A stretch of DNA of 21,972 nucleotides. Source: an uncultured Eubacteriales bacterium (lineage in GTDB: Bacteria; Bacillota; Clostridia; Oscillospirales; Oscillospiraceae). Position numbers and translations under genes: made by a program. Each line of letters begins with the position of its first letter. The first letter of the stretch is position 1. Location: contig URPD01000031.1 of the NCBI GenBank assembly GCA_900549645.1, positions 1 through 21,972 of the forward strand, read 5' to 3'. Below the pieces are notes generated by a model. That model made no database searches and was not told where the DNA came from. It worked only from the letters and a program-made list of their open reading frames with translations. Of the stretch, positions 7,318 to 13,283 are shown piece after piece.

Positions 7318-7334
7318 TTCTGCTCCGCCAAAAC
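7227..7334. repeat. Imperfect inverted repeat (19/20-base arms) with 69-base centre
   Basis: Left arm 7227-7245 reads GTTTTGGCGGGCAGAAATG. The right arm 7315-7334 is its reverse complement with one additional base. The arms could form a long RNA hairpin or mark the ends of a very small element. No flanking direct repeat was evident. Confidence 0.55.
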
Positions 7335-7588
7335 TGCTTCGCACCTGACAGGGATGGATTTTTGAGTGATTTTTGTTTTTTGAGACGCAGACGGGCTGCC
7401 GCCCTTCTATAATTCAAATCAAAGCCCAACGAAGTGGGTTTGATTTGAGAAGGAAGAAGGAGATTGCAGAGTGCAGCTTTTGCCGCGAGGCGGAAGCGGA
7501 ACGGTGCAAGCTTCTTCTGACGAGACGAAAAGACGCACTGTCAGGCGTGTCTGACCTTGTTAACCGATACTACCCTCAGGAGGTAACA

Positions 7589-9928
7589 ATGCAACCTACA
7601 ATGTGTTCCCGCTGCGGCAAAAATGTGGCCATCGTGTTCATCACGAAGATAGAAAACGGGCAGACCAAAAACGAGGGGCTTTGCCTCAAGTGCGCCCGCG
7701 AGCTGCATATCAAGCCCGTAGATGATGTTATAAATAAAATGGGCATCTCCGACGAAGACCTTGACAGCATCACCGGAGATATGATGAACGCCCTCAGCGG
7801 CGTTGAGGACATGATGGACGTGGACAACGACGGCTCGGACGATTCCGAGGACGACGGCAAGACCGCGACCTTCCCCTTCCTCAACCGCCTGTTCGGCGGC
7901 CCCCCGACACCGCCCGCGCAGGGCGACGGCGCGCAGAGCAGCGAACGCCCGCCGCGTCAGGACGGCGACAAGGCGCCGAAGCAGCCCAAGAGAAAATTCC
8001 TTGATAATTACTGCATCGACCTCACCGCCCGCGCGCGTGAGGGCAAGCTCGACAGCATGATAGGCCGCGAGGAGGAGCTGGAGCGCGTTATCCAGATCCT
8101 GAACCGCCGCCAGAAGAATAACCCCTGCCTCATCGGTGAGCCGGGCGTCGGCAAAACGGCGATAGCCGAGGGACTGGCACAGCGCATTGCGACGGGCAAT
8201 GTTCCCTACAAGCTTCAGGATAAGCAGGTGTTCCTGCTCGACCTCACCGCGCTCGTCGCGGGGACGCAGTTCCGTGGCCAGTTTGAAAGCCGCATGAAGG
8301 GGCTTATCGAGGAGATACGCAAGCAGGGCAATATCATCCTCGTCATCGACGAGGTGCACAATATCGTCGGCGCGGGCGACGCCGAGGGCAGCATGAACGC
8401 CGCGAACATCCTCAAACCCGCGCTTTCCCGCGGTGAAATTCAGGTCATCGGCGCGACCACCTTTGCCGAGTACCGCAAGCACATAGAGAAGGACTCCGCG
8501 CTTGAGCGCCGCTTCCAGCCTGTCACGGTCAACGAGCCGTCGATAGAGGACAGCGTCAAGATCCTGCGCGGCATCGCGCACTACTACGAGGACTACCACG
8601 GCGTCGAGATATCCGACGAGATGTGCCGTCAGGCGGTGCTGATGAGCGAGCGGTATATAACCGACCGCTTCCTGCCCGACAAGGCCATCGACCTTATCGA
8701 CGAGGCCTGCTCCGACGTGAACCTCAAGGACGAGGGCATCCGCCGCAGAATGTTGGCCGAACGCGACCTTGAGAACGTGAAGTTCGAGCGCGACGCACTG
8801 ATGAGCGAGGACGCCCCGGAGGGCGGCTTCACCGACGAGATGCTCGATAAGCGCTACGCCCGCATCGCGGAGCTGCGCAGTAAGGAAATGCAGCTTGAAA
8901 GCGAGCTTGCAGAGCTTAAAGCTCAGGGCAGGCCGAAGCTCACAATGGATAACATCGCGCGCATCATAGAGCTGTGGACAAAGATCCCCGCCTCCAGCAT
9001 CCGCGAGGATGAGCTGGAGCGGCTGTCGAAGCTTGACGAGCGCCTGCGCGAGCATATAGTCGGGCAGGACGAGGCGATAAACGCGGTCTGCGCCGCGATA
9101 AAGCGTAACCGCATCGGCCTTCAGGTCAAGCGCAAGCCCGTCAGCTTCATATTCGTCGGCGGCACCGGCGTCGGCAAGACCGAGCTTGTCAAGCGCCTTG
9201 CGGCCGATCTGTTCGACTCGCCGGAGTCTCTGATACGGCTCGACATGTCGGAGTTCATGGAGAAGTTCTCCGTCTCGCGCATCATCGGCTCGCCCCCCGG
9301 CTACGTCGGCTATGACGAGGCGGGTCAGCTCACCGAGAAGATACGCCGCAAGCCGTACAGCGTCGTGCTGTTCGACGAGATAGAGAAGGCGCATCCCGAC
9401 GTTATGAACATCCTCCTCCAGATTCTGGACGACGGACGTATAACCGACGCGCAGGGGCGCACCGTGAACTTTGAAAACACCATCATAATTATGACCACCA
9501 ATGCCGGCAGCAACGGCAAGTCCGGCAGCGTCGGCTTCGGCGGCAGTCTCAGCGACATGAGCCGCGAGCGCACGATGAAGGCGCTCAACGAGTTCCTGCG
9601 TCCGGAGTTTATAAACCGCGTCGACGAGGTCATCTGCTTCAACCAGCTCACCGAGGCCAACTTCCGCGCCATCGCCGCGCTCATGCTGGGCGAACTGCGC
9701 GAGAACATGGAGCGCAAGAACATCGTCCTCGCTTGGGACGACAGCCTTGTTGACCACCTAGTCCGCGAGGGCTACTCCGTGACCTACGGCGCGCGCAATC
9801 TGCGCAGACTCATTCAGAAGCAGGTGGAGGATCAGATAGCCGAGGGCATCATCGCCCGCCGCGGCGAAAGCTCGTCGCAGATCATGCTGTCGGCGGAGAA
9901 CGGCAAAGTTGAAGTGAGGATAGCATAA
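7589..9928 (+). CDS. clpE: ClpE-type AAA+ unfoldase with N-terminal zinc finger
   Basis: ATP-dependent Clp protease ATPase of 779 residues. The start at 7589 has an AGGAGG seven bases upstream; the frame is open further left but lacks signals. Residues 6-35 form a four-cysteine zinc finger (CSRCG and CLKC), as in ClpE and the McsA adaptor, replacing the double Clp-N domain of ClpC. An acidic Asp-rich linker spans about 60-95 and a Pro-rich stretch 103-130. AAA-1 has Walker A GEPGVGKT (183-190) and Walker B VIDE (252-255). A coiled-coil-like UVR/middle region is around 385-445. AAA-2 has GGTGVGKT (524-531), LFDEIEK (594-600) and the pore loop GYVGYDE. GSVGFGG resembles the ClpP-docking loop, so it probably feeds ClpP, which is not in this window. 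Its stop overlaps the macrodomain gene by one base. It is longer than Bacillus ClpE mainly through the linker. Confidence 0.88.
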   Translation: MQPTMCSRCGKNVAIVFITKIENGQTKNEGLCLKCARELHIKPVDDVINKMGISDEDLDSITGDMMNALSGVEDMMDVDNDGSDDSEDDGKTATFPFLNRLFGGPPTPPAQGDGAQSSERPPRQDGDKAPKQPKRKFLDNYCIDLTARAREGKLDSMIGREEELERVIQILNRRQKNNPCLIGEPGVGKTAIAEGLAQRIATGNVPYKLQDKQVFLLDLTALVAGTQFRGQFESRMKGLIEEIRKQGNIILVIDEVHNIVGAGDAEGSMNAANILKPALSRGEIQVIGATTFAEYRKHIEKDSALERRFQPVTVNEPSIEDSVKILRGIAHYYEDYHGVEISDEMCRQAVLMSERYITDRFLPDKAIDLIDEACSDVNLKDEGIRRRMLAERDLENVKFERDALMSEDAPEGGFTDEMLDKRYARIAELRSKEMQLESELAELKAQGRPKLTMDNIARIIELWTKIPASSIREDELERLSKLDERLREHIVGQDEAINAVCAAIKRNRIGLQVKRKPVSFIFVGGTGVGKTELVKRLAADLFDSPESLIRLDMSEFMEKFSVSRIIGSPPGYVGYDEAGQLTEKIRRKPYSVVLFDEIEKAHPDVMNILLQILDDGRITDAQGRTVNFENTIIIMTTNAGSNGKSGSVGFGGSLSDMSRERTMKALNEFLRPEFINRVDEVICFNQLTEANFRAIAALMLGELRENMERKNIVLAWDDSLVDHLVREGYSVTYGARNLRRLIQKQVEDQIAEGIIARRGESSSQIMLSAENGKVEVRIA

Positions 9929-10443
9929 TGGCTGTTATAGAGATAATTCAGGGCGATATCACGCATCAGAGCGTGGACGCGATAGTCAACGCGGCGAACT
10001 GCTCGTTGCTTGGCGGCGGCGGGGTCGACGGCGCGATACACCGCGCCGCGGGGCCTGAGCTGCTGGCCGAGTGCCGCACGCTGCACGGCTGTGAGACGGG
10101 CAAGGCCAAGATCACCGGCGGCTACCGCCTCCCCGCGAAGCACGTCATTCATACCCCCGGCCCCGTGTGGCACGGCGGCGCGCACGGCGAGGATGAGCTG
10201 CTTGCGTCGTGCTACCGCTCCTGCCTGCTGCTCGCGGCGGAGAACGGCTGCAAGACCGTCGATTTCCCGTCGATAAGCACGGGCGTGTACCATTTCCCGC
10301 TTGACCGCGCGGCGAAGATCGCAATAAGCACCATCGACGCCGTGACCGCCGGGCATCCGGAGATAGAGCGCGTGCGCATGGTGTGCTTTGATTCGCGCAC
10401 GAAGCAGGCGTACGAGAACGCACTGCGCGAGGTGCGCGGATGA
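9928..10443 (+). CDS. Macrodomain O-acetyl-ADP-ribose deacetylase / ADP-ribosyl hydrolase
   Basis: A 171-residue stand-alone macrodomain of the MacroD/YmdB class. Signature stretches are IIQGDIT (7-13), VDAIVNAANCSLLGGGGVDG (ADP-ribose loop 1), AIHRAAG, GGYRLPAKHVIHTPGP and the second loop FPSISTGVYHFP. Members of this class hydrolyse O-acetyl-ADP-ribose and remove mono-ADP-ribose from acidic residues. The usual HTVGP is HTPGP here, and the usual GYP after STG is replaced by HFP; neither removes the binding loops. The ATG uses the last A of the clpE stop codon (TAATG), and the 3' end overlaps the rhomboid start (ATGA). This gives tight coupling in one transcription unit. Soluble cytoplasmic protein. 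Which ADP-ribosyltransferase it counteracts is unknown. Confidence 0.9.
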   Translation: MAVIEIIQGDITHQSVDAIVNAANCSLLGGGGVDGAIHRAAGPELLAECRTLHGCETGKAKITGGYRLPAKHVIHTPGPVWHGGAHGEDELLASCYRSCLLLAAENGCKTVDFPSISTGVYHFPLDRAAKIAISTIDAVTAGHPEIERVRMVCFDSRTKQAYENALREVRG

Positions 10444-11003
10444 AGCGGCTCGTAAGGCTGCAATATAATTCGCCGGTCGTGCTGACCTTTGCGCTGCTCT
10501 CGCTTGCGGCGCTGCTGCTGGACAAGCTCACCGGCGGCTGGACGACGGTGAAGCTCTTCAGCGTCTACCGCTCGCCCCTGACGGATATCCTGACCTACCC
10601 GCGCTTCGTGCTGCATGTGCTGGGGCACTCCGGGTACTCGCACTATATCGGCAACATGATGATGATACTCGTCGTCGGCCCGCCGCTGGAGGAGAAATAC
10701 GGCAGCCGCAGTCTGTTCTGGGCAATATTTCTCACGGCGCTGGTGTCAGGGCTCGTGCAGTGGCTGTTCTTTCCGGGGACGGCGCTGTTCGGCGCGTCGG
10801 GCATCGTGTTTATGATGATCGTCATGTCGTCGCTCGCCGGGATGAAGGACGGGTATATCCCCATTACGCTCATCCTCGTGCTGGTGCTGTACCTCGGCGG
10901 CGAGATCGTCGACGGCGTCGTACTGAGCGACAATGTCTCGCAGCTGACGCATATTATCGGCGGCATCTGCGGCGCGGTCATGGGGCTGAACATGAGGAGG
11001 TAG
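10440..11003 (+). CDS. Rhomboid-family intramembrane serine protease
   Basis: A compact 187-residue membrane protein with about six hydrophobic helices. The rhomboid hallmarks are present: HSGYSHYIGN (histidine and asparagine of helix 2, about H63, H68, N72), the nucleophile motif GASG (S120) in LFGASGIVFM, and the partner histidine in SQLTHIIGGICG (H171). This gives a complete Ser-His dyad, so activity is expected. The family cuts membrane-spanning proteins within the bilayer. The N-terminus has only a short cytoplasmic tail, with no rhomboid N-terminal extra domain. It starts in the ATGA overlap with the macrodomain gene and contains the AGGAGG ribosome site for the following DUF523 gene in its last codons. 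Substrate unknown; its place behind clpE and a macrodomain suggests a quality-control role (inference). Confidence 0.87.
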   Translation: MKRLVRLQYNSPVVLTFALLSLAALLLDKLTGGWTTVKLFSVYRSPLTDILTYPRFVLHVLGHSGYSHYIGNMMMILVVGPPLEEKYGSRSLFWAIFLTALVSGLVQWLFFPGTALFGASGIVFMMIVMSSLAGMKDGYIPITLILVLVLYLGGEIVDGVVLSDNVSQLTHIIGGICGAVMGLNMRR

Positions 11004-11008
11004 GCGCG

Positions 11009-11455
11009 ATGGGCGAGAAAGAAGCGCTGCTGATAAGCGCGTGTCTGCTGGGCGTCGAGTGCAAGTACAGCGGCGGGCATAACGCAATGGCCGCGGGAAA
11101 AATCGCGGCGCTCCGGGAGAAGTACCGGCTTGTCCCGGTCTGTCCGGAGACGGCGGGCGGCCTGCCGACCCCGCGTGATCCGAGCGAGCGTCGCGGCGGT
11201 GCGGTCGTGAGCTGTAAGGGCAGGGACGTGACGGCGGAGTATTCCAAGGGCGCGGACGTCGCCGTGAGTCTTGCGGAGAAAAACGGCTGTAAGACGGCGC
11301 TTCTTAAGGAGAAAAGCCCGTCGTGCGGCAGCGGTCTTATATATGACGGCAGCTTCAGCGGCAGACTGACGCAGGGTGACGGCGTCGCGGTGGAAAGGCT
11401 CAGGGCACGGGGAGTTAAAATCCTCGGCGAAAACGAAGCTGATATGCTTATATAA
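11009..11455 (+). CDS. DUF523 family protein (YbbK-like)
   Basis: Small 148-residue cytoplasmic protein. Conserved cysteine motifs of DUF523 are visible: SACLLGVECKYSG near the N-terminus, VPVCPETAGGLPTPRDPSE, and KSPSCGSGLIYDGSF. The conserved cysteines suggest a metal or thiol-based function, but none is established for the family. The ATG at 11009 is chosen because AGGAGG lies eight bases upstream, inside the end of the rhomboid gene; longer frames to the left are shadows of that gene. Last gene of the clpE-macro-rhomboid-DUF523 unit, closed by a strong terminator right at its stop codon. Confidence 0.85.
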   Translation: MGEKEALLISACLLGVECKYSGGHNAMAAGKIAALREKYRLVPVCPETAGGLPTPRDPSERRGGAVVSCKGRDVTAEYSKGADVAVSLAEKNGCKTALLKEKSPSCGSGLIYDGSFSGRLTQGDGVAVERLRARGVKILGENEADMLI

Positions 11456-11490
11456 AAAACTTGGACAGCCTTTTGCCGTCCAAGTTTTTT
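11454..11490. terminator. Bidirectional intrinsic terminator between DUF523 gene and degV
   Basis: A 13-bp perfect stem, AAAAAACTTGGAC (11454-11466) with GTCCAAGTTTTTT (11478-11490), loop of 11 bases. It has A and T runs on both sides and so serves both convergent genes. Confidence 0.92.
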
Positions 11491-11513
11491 GCTTAATAGA
11501 TATAAAATTATAG

Positions 11514-12395
11514 TCAGGGTCTGCGGCCGTTGCAGAGGTAGAATATAGTCAGCAGGCCGGGGCCGCAGTGCGCGCCGATGACCACACCGAGGCTGGTTAT
11601 CGTTATCTCACCGAGGTCGGGGAACGCCTTCTTCAGCTCGTCGCGCACATACTCAGCGTCGGCGCGGCAGTCCGCCTGAAGAATGTGTATCTTCTGCCCA
11701 TTGGTGTCGACCTCGGCAAGGTCTGCCTTGACGCTGTCGCTGATGGACTTGAGCGCCGCCTTGCGTCCGCGAATTTTCTTCGCAACGTCAAGAGTACCGC
11801 CGTCGGGGACGTACAGCACAGGCTTTATCGCCAGCATACCGCCGACAAGCGCCGCCGCGTTCGACACGCGTCCGCCCGCCTTGAGGTAGTTCAGGTCGTC
11901 CACGGTGAAGCGGTGGGCAATTTTCAGCTTGTTATCCTCACCCCAGGCAATGACCTCGTCGTAGCTCGCGCCGTTTTCCGCCAGCGTGACCATGTTATCG
12001 ACCAGAGTGCCGAGACCGCCGGAGATGCAGAGCGTGTCCATGACGTAGAGCTTGCGCTCCGGGTACTTTTCAAGCGCCATTTTCGCACCGATCTTGGACT
12101 TCTCATAGGAAACGGACATTTTCTGCGACATATCGAGGAAGATAACGTCCTTGCCCTGCGCGAGCAGCGACTCGAAAAACTCGTCGTAGATATACTCGTT
12201 TATCATCGAGGTCTTGAGCCGGTCGCCGTTGCGCATACCCTCGTAGACCTTCTGGCGGGTCTCCTCGCGGCAGTCGTCCTCGTACAGGTCGTTGCCGATG
12301 GTGTAGGTGTAGGGGATGAAGGGAATGTTGTGCGCCTCAAGATAGGTCCTCGGCAGGTCCGAGGTGGATGAGGTTGCTATGATGTAGTCGTACAT
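11514..12395 (-). CDS. DegV family fatty-acid-binding protein
   Basis: A 293-residue DegV-fold protein. Members bind a fatty acid between two domains, and in several Firmicutes the FakB proteins present it to the kinase FakA for phospholipid synthesis. Visible features are an N-terminal DYIIATSSTSDLP (usually TDSTxDLP), the KTSMIN segment in place of the usual TSQP-type loop, FLDMSQKMSVSY, MDTLCISGGLG, the KAGGRVSNAAALVGGMLAIKP block, and GAHCGPGLLTIFY near the C-terminus. The ATG at 12395 is preferred over 12428 because GGAG lies nine bases upstream. No fakA is in the window. It is divergent from the MarR gene, and both promoters carry a similar GC-rich palindrome. Confidence 0.9.
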   Translation of the reverse strand: MYDYIIATSSTSDLPRTYLEAHNIPFIPYTYTIGNDLYEDDCREETRQKVYEGMRNGDRLKTSMINEYIYDEFFESLLAQGKDVIFLDMSQKMSVSYEKSKIGAKMALEKYPERKLYVMDTLCISGGLGTLVDNMVTLAENGASYDEVIAWGEDNKLKIAHRFTVDDLNYLKAGGRVSNAAALVGGMLAIKPVLYVPDGGTLDVAKKIRGRKAALKSISDSVKADLAEVDTNGQKIHILQADCRADAEYVRDELKKAFPDLGEITITSLGVVIGAHCGPGLLTIFYLCNGRRP

Positions 12396-12421
12396 ATACC
12401 TGCTCCTTGTTTCATATTTGA

Positions 12422-12434
12422 GCCGCATAGCGGC
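12422..12434. promoter_or_regulatory. Palindrome in degV leader, possible operator
   Basis: GCCGCATAGCGGC, 5-bp arms around ATA. It lies just after the predicted degV start point and matches 12 of 13 positions of the palindrome inside the divergent MarR promoter (12521-12533). Confidence 0.45.
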
Positions 12435-12443
12435 ATTTACAGA

Positions 12444-12472
12444 ATACTATATTTTTACTGAAAATACAACAA
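12444..12472 (-). promoter_or_regulatory. Predicted promoter of degV
   Basis: Read on the minus strand: TTGTTG (12472-12467), a 17-base spacer, then TAGTAT (12449-12444). Start point expected near 12437, about 40 bases before the chosen ATG. Confidence 0.5.
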
Positions 12473-12518
12473 AAATTTTAATCAAAACTCTGCATAAGGC
12501 AAACGGAGCATTTTCCTG

Positions 12519-12547
12519 TTGCCGCATGGCGGCAAAAGTAGTATAAT
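12519..12547 (+). promoter_or_regulatory. MarR-gene promoter with embedded palindromic operator
   Basis: TTGCCG at 12519-12524, a 17-base spacer and a consensus TATAAT at 12542-12547. The -35 box and half the spacer form a perfect palindrome TTGCCGCATGGCGGCAA (12519-12535, 7-bp arms). A protein bound there would block RNA polymerase, suggesting autoregulation. Confidence 0.65.
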
Positions 12548-12589
12548 CAATTATTAAATATAAATCACAGCATCTGGAGGATACCGTAG

Positions 12590-13090
12590 TTGAAGCTTGA
12601 ATGGATGGGGAAATACAGGGAATTGGTTCGGTCCGTGGTCTACTTTTCAAATTGCTCAAATAGGAGTGTACTGCGCGGCGGCAGGGGCGATTACGAGCCG
12701 CACCTGAATCAGCATGAGTGGCAGGTGCTTGAATATATCTGTGAATTTGAAGATGACTGCCGCATCATGGCCGATATCTCGCGCGACCTCGGCATAATTC
12801 CGAGCAACATTACAAAAGCGACGCGGCACCTGCTTGAGCTTGAGCTGATAGAGAAAAACCGCATCGTCGGCAACCGCAAAAATGTTGTGCTGACGCCGAC
12901 GGACGAGGGAAAACGCATATACTATAAGGTCATGGAGAGCAAGATTAGGCCGGTTTTTGACAGCTTTTTTGCCGAAATGAGCGGCTTTGACAGCGAGCAG
13001 CTTAAAACGATCGAAAACGCTTTTTATAAGCTCAGTCATAAGTGGGCAGGGCTGGCGGAGCCGGCAATGCTAGAGAAAATCGACGAATGA
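12590..13090 (+). CDS. MarR-family transcriptional regulator
   Basis: A 166-residue winged-helix DNA-binding protein. GGAGG at 12576-12580 lies nine bases before a TTG codon at 12590, the best start; the next ATG (12605) is too far from it. Helices at 38-55 (LNQHEWQVLEYICEF) lead into the helix-turn-helix MADISRDLGIIPSNITKATR (about 60-79) and the wing RIVGNRKNVVLTPTDEGK (91-108), a standard MarR arrangement. The terminal helices form the dimer interface. No cysteine-based redox sensor is evident. The gene is divergent from degV and upstream of the alpha/beta hydrolase gene, both plausible targets. Ligand unknown. A terminator follows, so the hydrolase gene is transcribed from its own promoter. 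Confidence 0.88.
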   Translation: MKLEWMGKYRELVRSVVYFSNCSNRSVLRGGRGDYEPHLNQHEWQVLEYICEFEDDCRIMADISRDLGIIPSNITKATRHLLELELIEKNRIVGNRKNVVLTPTDEGKRIYYKVMESKIRPVFDSFFAEMSGFDSEQLKTIENAFYKLSHKWAGLAEPAMLEKIDE

Positions 13091-13122
13091 CCCCGGCAAA
13101 CATATTAATACACAGGACATAT

Positions 13123-13156
13123 CAGATCCGCGAATTTCTCGCGGGTCTGATTTTTT
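13123..13156 (+). terminator. Intrinsic terminator of the MarR gene
   Basis: Stem CAGATCCGCGA (13123-13133), loop ATTTC, TCGCGGGTCTG (13139-13149, one G-T pair), then A and six T. Confidence 0.9.
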
Positions 13157-13173
13157 GTCACTATTCAACAAAA

Positions 13174-13191
13174 CCGAATGAAATAATTCGG
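13174..13191. promoter_or_regulatory. Palindromic candidate operator upstream of the hydrolase promoter
   Basis: CCGAAT at 13174-13179, six bases, ATTCGG at 13186-13191. It is centred about 21 bases before the -35 box at 13204 and is the only clear palindrome close to that promoter. Confidence 0.4.
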
Positions 13192-13203
13192 CAATAAACC
13201 ATA

Positions 13204-13232
13204 TTGTTCATTTACGAATAAAATGCTATACT
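13204..13232 (+). promoter_or_regulatory. Promoter of the alpha/beta hydrolase gene
   Basis: TTGTTC at 13204-13209, a 17-base spacer and TATACT at 13227-13232, about 50 bases before the GTG start. Confidence 0.7.
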
Positions 13233-13283
13233 GAGTTCACTTCGGTACCGGCTGTAATAATAAAAAGAGAGAGGAAGAAAAAA

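Larger units (their letters stand above)
7163..7588. other. Long intergenic region upstream of clpE with inverted repeats
   Basis: About 425 bases. It contains a stem CGGCTTCC/GGAAGCCG (7170-7177/7182-7189) without a T run. A long imperfect inverted repeat lies at 7227-7245/7315-7334, with a possible short minus-strand frame inside. A 13-bp bulged stem CAAATCAAA..TTTGATTTG (7415-7428/7435-7447) directly follows a TATAAT at 7408-7413 with no matching -35. An SD AGGAGG precedes clpE. I looked for a CtsR operator (GGTCAAA repeats) and a CIRCE element and found neither. Confidence 0.5.

Noticed and set aside
7163..7588. T-box, CtsR or CIRCE control upstream of clpE
   Set aside because: No AGGGTGGNACCGCG core, no GGTCAAA repeats and no TTAGCACTC/GAGTGCTAA pair were found by eye.
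7541..9757. Very long minus-strand open frame (738 codons) opposite clpE
   Set aside because: It is the antisense shadow of a GC-rich gene with strong codon bias; the plus strand has complete ClpE motifs and an RBS, and the antisense peptide shows no domain.
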